Source of the DNA: Alphaproteobacteria bacterium
Lineage (GTDB): Bacteria > Pseudomonadota > Alphaproteobacteria > JABAAW01
DNA: 10,231 bases
Reading direction: 5' to 3'
Assembly: GCA_014238625.1 (NCBI GenBank)
Contig: JABAAS010000039.1
Location: 1 to 10,231 of the forward strand
Numbering within the stretch: the first letter of the stretch is position 1; every line of letters begins with the position of its first letter. Made by a program: the position numbers and the translations under genes. This document shows positions 6,790 through 10,231 of this stretch, in pieces. The notes beneath the pieces were generated by a model, which saw nothing but the letters and a program-made list of their open reading frames with translations, had not been told where the DNA came from and did not search any database.

Positions 6790-7839
6790 CTAAGCGTTGC
6801 CTGAAACTCCAGAGAGTAAGTGCGGCGAAATGCCAAGTTGATCCATCGCGCGAGACCATTTGTCCTTATTGTCCTCCCCAAAAATAAGATCGCTGTCAAA
6901 TGGAAGATGGAGCCACGCGTTGCTAGCTATCTCCTTATCCAATTGTCCCGTACCCCAACCAGCGTAGCCAAGCAGAAAAACATAGTCCTTCGGTCCCTTG
7001 CCAGCCGCTATATGCTTCAATATGTCCGCCGATGCCGTCATCGCTAGCTCGCCTAGCTCTATCGTGCCGTTAAACTTCTTATCGGGCGAATGCAAAACAA
7101 AACCACGGCTACTCTCGACAGGTCCCCCAACATGCACAGATATGCTCTCAAAGTCAGACGAAAAAGGTATGCTCAAGTGATCCAAAACATCCGTAAACTG
7201 TATCTTCTCCGCTACCTTGTTGATTACTAAACCCAGAGCTCCGTCCTTGCCTTGATGGCATAAGTAGACAATGCTGCGCTCAAATCGAGTGTCACCTATG
7301 CCAGGACTCGCTAGTAGCATTTGACCCTGCCAATAACCCCTATCAGAACCCGCGCCAACCTTCGAAAAAACTTTCGACGCAACAGAGCTAGAAGAATCTA
7401 CCTCTTGCGACGACAAGCTCGCTCGCAACGAGCTAACGCGCGACGAGCTAACGCGCGATTTTTCTCGCGGCAAAGACGCTCTCGTAGACTTGCTCTTGCC
7501 AGAAACAATAGGCAAGCCGCTATCGCCTCGCAGACCTCTCGGTGATTTATTCGGTGATTTATTCGGTAATTTATTCGAAGATTTGCTCGCACGTCGCTTG
7601 CTCGCGCTCGAGATCGCTTGCTCGCTACTCGTGGCACTAATCAGCGAGGATTTCGGACGCGAGCGCGAAGAAGCTCTCGGGGAAGTCTTGCTAGATGAGA
7701 CAGAAAGAGAATCCGACAAGACACTGAGCTCGTCAGCTACAACCTTAACTCCCTTAACTCCCTTAACTCCCTTAACCCCGCTCTTAACGCTCTTCTTAAT
7801 CCTGCCCACTCCTACCTTCTTCGAAGACTTCTCATCCAT
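6790..7839 (-). CDS. YqgE/AlgH family protein (UPF0301) with a long basic Ser-rich N-terminal extension
   Basis: The biochemical role of the AlgH family is unsettled; algH was linked to alginate regulation in Pseudomonas. The family domain is residues 169-349: GYWQGQMLLASPGIGDTRFE, SIVYLCHQGKDGALGLVINK, HVGGPV (236-241), DYVFLLGYAGWGTGQLDKE (285-303) and NAWLHLP (307-313). That is about 180 residues, the usual full length. In front lie about 165 residues rich in Ser, Lys, Arg and Val, with VKG, NKSP and SRVSS repeats, and no signal peptide or membrane segment. The ATG at 7837-7839 is backed by a strong GAGGAA Shine-Dalgarno 7 nt upstream, and the frame stays open from there, so the extension is probably real. 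Its composition recalls histone H1-like basic tails, but nucleic-acid binding is only a guess. It diverges from dsbD and converges on mlaA. The stop is TAG. Confidence 0.9.
   Translation of the reverse strand: MDEKSSKKVGVGRIKKSVKSGVKGVKGVKGVKVVADELSVLSDSLSVSSSKTSPRASSRSRPKSSLISATSSEQAISSASKRRASKSSNKLPNKSPNKSPRGLRGDSGLPIVSGKSKSTRASLPREKSRVSSSRVSSLRASLSSQEVDSSSSVASKVFSKVGAGSDRGYWQGQMLLASPGIGDTRFERSIVYLCHQGKDGALGLVINKVAEKIQFTDVLDHLSIPFSSDFESISVHVGGPVESSRGFVLHSPDKKFNGTIELGELAMTASADILKHIAAGKGPKDYVFLLGYAGWGTGQLDKEIASNAWLHLPFDSDLIFGEDNKDKWSRAMDQLGISPHLLSGVSGNA
7428..7457. repeat. 15-nt perfect tandem repeat in the algH extension
   Basis: ACGAGCTAACGCGCG occurs twice back to back (7428-7442, 7443-7457), encoding the SRVSS pair at residues 128-137 of the AlgH-family protein. 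Confidence 0.9.
7541..7588. repeat. 12-nt tandem repeats in the algH extension
   Basis: Two identical ggtgatttattc units (7541-7552, 7553-7564) are followed by a one-base variant (7565-7576) and a diverged copy (7577-7588). On the coding strand they give the NKSP/NKSP/NKLP/SKSS series near residues 86-100. Confidence 0.88.
7744..7776. repeat. 9-nt tandem repeats in the algH extension
   Basis: The core cttaac recurs every 9 nt at 7744, 7753, 7762 and 7771, with a further copy at 7783. On the coding strand this reads GTTAAGGGA and encodes the VKGVKGVKGVK run near residues 22-32. Confidence 0.9.
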
Positions 7840-7846
7840 AATACAT

Positions 7847-7852
7847 TTCCTC
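7847..7852 (-). promoter_or_regulatory. Shine-Dalgarno fixing the algH start
   Basis: GAGGAA on the minus strand lies 7 nt before the ATG at 7839. It supports translation of the whole N-terminal extension rather than a start nearer the conserved domain (for example Met174). Confidence 0.7.
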
Positions 7853-7965
7853 GTGACAAAAAATAACTCGCAAAAAAACTAAACGCTAGCTGAAATACGA
7901 AAATCAACGATAAAATCAAGGCACTCGCATAGCATAAACAAAACCCACAGAAAGCTCCTCAATGG

Positions 7966-7994
7966 TGGACTATTTCAACGCTTTTTGCAAGAAT
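7966..7994 (+). promoter_or_regulatory. Weak candidate dsbD promoter in the algH/dsbD gap
   Basis: TGGACT (7966-7971), a 17-nt spacer and AAGAAT (7989-7994), each matching four of six consensus bases, would start transcription near 8001, about 20 nt before the dsbD ATG. The rest of the 180-bp divergent gap (7840-8019) shows no clear operator, riboswitch or terminator, and no good promoter for algH. Confidence 0.25.
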
Positions 7995-8019
7995 AAACAA
8001 TCGTAAAAGTGAAAAGTGA

Positions 8020-10231
8020 ATGAAAAACAGAACTCGTAAAGTGAAAAAAATGCAAAATAAAAAAGCAGAAAAAAAAGCCGCTCATCTCGCTACAAAAATA
8101 GCAGTAAGCATCGCATTGTGCATCGCAATAGCATTCCCATTCTACAATGACGCTAAAGCTCAAAGCGAAAGTCAAGCTCCGAGATTCGATTACGGAAATG
8201 TCAAACTCGTTCTCAACGATAAAAAAAAAGGCGCGTTGATCTTCCAGCTACAAAAAGGATGGAAAGTCTACTGGCGTAAAAATAATATCAACTCTCTGCC
8301 TACTAAAATAAAATGGAAGAATCAAAGTAGCAAAATAATATGGCCAGTTCCAAATAGTTTCAAACTGCTCGGCATGAAAAGCTACGGATACGAAGGAGAG
8401 CTCGCTCTACCTTTTATAAATAGCGCACAAGAAAATGCAGGAAGCTCAGCTCAAGTTAGCTTCCTCGTATGTCGCGAAGTTTGCCTGCCTATCAAAGAAA
8501 ATCTCATCGCTACAATAGCAAACAAAAAAGATAATGAAAAAATAATAAAAGCTCTCAAACTCGTGCCTCGTACTTACAGCGAGGAAGATAGCTCGAGTAA
8601 AATACAATACTTGCCAATCGCAGCAAAAACTCAAGAAAAATCTCTGCAAAAAATAGAAGAAAATAATCTCGAAGAAAATAATCTCGAAACCTTGCTCATA
8701 GGAAGCATAACCCTGCCAGAAAACCAGCGCCCCAAAAAACCTCGTTTGATCATCGAAGAAGATTATGAAGACGGAGCGATATTTAATGTACAAAGCATAA
8801 AAAATAATCAACAAACTATTAAATTCAAAGCCTTAGGGCAATTCAAAAAAGAAGCGCAAAAATATAACTTGCGCATAACCTTGCTCGACGAAAAATATGA
8901 TGAATCTAACTACCCCATCGAATGGAATACAACAGCAGAACTCGCGCCATATAAAAATAGTTTCTTGCAAAATGAAAGTCTGCAAAACATCCTGAAAACT
9001 AAACCCATGTTATGGTTGCTAATAGTATCCCTGCTCGGTGGGCTGATATTAAATGCAATGCCTTGCGTGTTCCCAGTGCTCGCTATAAAAATAGCTTACA
9101 TCGCTAAAACATCTAGCGAGAAAAATGTAAAAAATATACGAAAAGCCCTAATCGCTAACGCAATGGGGATGATAACAGCCTTCATAATACTCGCGTTATG
9201 TGTCGTAATCGTTAGTACTAGCGGGCGAAAGCTAGGATGGGGATTTCAATTCCAATCTCCATTCTTCAACGCAGTTATCGCGTCAATGTTAATAATACTA
9301 GCAGCAGATGGATTAAGAATTATAAATCTACCCTTCGCTCCATACTCGGAGAAAGGAGCTATGGATAAAAAAAGCCTGCGCACAGATTTTATAACCGGGA
9401 TAGTTATAACTTGGCTCGCCACTCCTTGTGCAGCACCTATATTCGGAAGTGCTATGAGCCTAGCTCTCGCGCAAAAATCTAGCGTGATAATAATAATGTT
9501 TGCCGCAATGGGAATAGGGATGGCTAGCCCAATATTGCTCGGCGCCGCATTCCCTGCTCAATGCGCTAAACTATTGCCAAAGCCAGGGCCTTGGACAGAA
9601 ATAGTAAGAAAAATAATCGGCGCAATAATACTCCTCATAGCAATCTGGTTGTTAGTAATCTTTGCAAAACAAGTATCAAAACTCGCCGCTCTATTGCTCG
9701 CCTCTAGCATCGTTGCTCTTATCGCAATCGTGCGTAGTAAATTAATATACAAAAATAAAATCAATCATAAAACCGCAAATAAAATAATATGGGCAACGCT
9801 CTTAGCTACACCCCTATTGCTCGCGTTAATACTAACCCAAACACTAGCAACTACAAAAAACTCAAAGCCAGATGATTATAGTCAAGTAAATAACTGGAGA
9901 GCTTTCAAGCCAGATGAAATACCAAAACTACTCGATAATAATAATATCGTCCTCGTAGATGTAACCGCCGACTGGTGTATAACCTGTAAGGTCAATGAAA
10001 AAATCGTCTATCAATCCGATAGAGTACGCAGACAGATGAAAAAAATGGAGATCGTGCAAATGCGCGCCGATTGGACCGCTCAAGATCAAAAAATTGAAAA
10101 ATTCTTGAGACAGCACGATCGGTTCGCTATTCCCTTCACAATAATCTTTACCGCTAGCGAAGAAACTATCATACTGCCAGAGATATTTAGCCCAAATACA
10201 TTCCTCGACGCGCTAGCTTACGCAGAAAAAT
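8020..10231 (+). CDS. Thiol:disulfide interchange protein of the DsbD/ScsB family (3' end cut by the window)
   Basis: Inner-membrane protein that carries electrons from cytoplasmic thioredoxin to periplasmic thiol proteins. The 737 visible residues contain a signal sequence (hydrophobic IAVSIALCIAIAFPF near 28-42, likely cleavage after AKA) and a periplasmic N-terminal domain with a CREVC pair (Cys151, Cys155; CxxxC spacing as in ScsB-like proteins). The multi-helix membrane domain follows, with its two redox cysteines in NAMPCVFPVLAIK (Cys349) and WLATPCAAPIFGS (Cys470). A C-terminal periplasmic thioredoxin domain has VTADWCITCKVNE (Cys653, Cys656). All six redox cysteines are present. The ATG at 8020 follows an in-frame TGA directly; GTG 8041 or ATG 8050 could also start it, and the signal peptide fits 8050 slightly better. 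No clear Shine-Dalgarno. The frame is still open at the right edge, and the FLDALAY segment suggests the stop is close. Choosing between DsbD and ScsB needs a phylogeny. Confidence 0.93.
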   Translation, partial: MKNRTRKVKKMQNKKAEKKAAHLATKIAVSIALCIAIAFPFYNDAKAQSESQAPRFDYGNVKLVLNDKKKGALIFQLQKGWKVYWRKNNINSLPTKIKWKNQSSKIIWPVPNSFKLLGMKSYGYEGELALPFINSAQENAGSSAQVSFLVCREVCLPIKENLIATIANKKDNEKIIKALKLVPRTYSEEDSSSKIQYLPIAAKTQEKSLQKIEENNLEENNLETLLIGSITLPENQRPKKPRLIIEEDYEDGAIFNVQSIKNNQQTIKFKALGQFKKEAQKYNLRITLLDEKYDESNYPIEWNTTAELAPYKNSFLQNESLQNILKTKPMLWLLIVSLLGGLILNAMPCVFPVLAIKIAYIAKTSSEKNVKNIRKALIANAMGMITAFIILALCVVIVSTSGRKLGWGFQFQSPFFNAVIASMLIILAADGLRIINLPFAPYSEKGAMDKKSLRTDFITGIVITWLATPCAAPIFGSAMSLALAQKSSVIIIMFAAMGIGMASPILLGAAFPAQCAKLLPKPGPWTEIVRKIIGAIILLIAIWLLVIFAKQVSKLAALLLASSIVALIAIVRSKLIYKNKINHKTANKIIWATLLATPLLLALILTQTLATTKNSKPDDYSQVNNWRAFKPDEIPKLLDNNNIVLVDVTADWCITCKVNEKIVYQSDRVRRQMKKMEIVQMRADWTAQDQKIEKFLRQHDRFAIPFTIIFTASEETIILPEIFSPNTFLDALAYAEK

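Noticed and set aside
7490..7882. Plus-strand 130-codon open frame opposite the algH extension
   Set aside because: It is antisense to the repeat-rich extension, with low-complexity Leu/Thr runs that mirror the repeats. The minus-strand frame has the strong Shine-Dalgarno and leads into a known domain.
8446..8814. Minus-strand 122-codon open frame opposite dsbD
   Set aside because: Its aromatic-rich product is the complement of Lys/Glu/Asn-rich codons in the DsbD N-terminal domain. There is no start signal or family match.
1..10231. CRISPR array, tRNA genes, insertion sequences, phage or defence genes
   Set aside because: No regular repeat-spacer pattern, no tRNA-like cloverleaf, no transposase or integrase motifs and no terminal inverted repeats were seen on either strand. 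The tandem repeats present are too short and contiguous for CRISPR.

Overview
The window looks like a core-genome segment of an AT-rich alphaproteobacterium. The case rests on a type A RNase P RNA, an alphaproteobacterial-style citrate synthase, SecA with a C-terminal zinc motif, an AmpD-type amidase with a C-terminal peptidoglycan-binding segment, an MlaA/VacJ protein, and a divergent AlgH/DsbD pair. Visible homology does not fix the species. There is no phage, transposon, CRISPR, tRNA or defence locus. All recognisable genes are housekeeping or cell-envelope genes.

Layout. Positions 1-5316 are all on the minus strand, read right to left: secA, a TylF-like methyltransferase, an amidase, rnpB, and the start of gltA, which runs off the left edge. 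A 100-bp divergent gap separates secA from mlaA on the plus strand (5417-6649). mlaA converges on algH (minus, 6790-7839) across a 140-bp gap holding four degenerate 11-bp direct repeats. algH and a dsbD/scsB-like gene (plus, 8020 to the right edge) diverge from a 180-bp gap. The dsbD gene is cut by the window end, probably only a few codons before its stop.

How the genes relate. SecA drives protein export. MlaA and DsbD are both exported or membrane proteins that depend on that route, and they serve outer-membrane lipid asymmetry and periplasmic thiol reduction. The amidase serves peptidoglycan turnover or recycling. The methyltransferase start lies 19 nt after the secA stop, with a strong Shine-Dalgarno between them, so the two are probably co-transcribed. 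The methyltransferase looks compositionally foreign to the block.

Unusual features are mostly genome-style signals. (1) The tetramer CTCG occurs about 117 times on the plus strand against about 24 for its complement CGAG (counted by eye), whichever way the genes point. (2) All five visible stop codons are TAG. (3) Short tandem repeats (periods 9, 12 and 15 nt in genes, about 11 nt between genes) sit in low-complexity parts of secA, mlaA and algH. (4) AlgH carries an uncommon basic, Ser-rich N-terminal extension of about 165 residues. (5) MlaA has no cysteine at all and so cannot be a lipoprotein. (6) gltA may be transcribed as a leaderless mRNA. I found no clear new multi-gene system.
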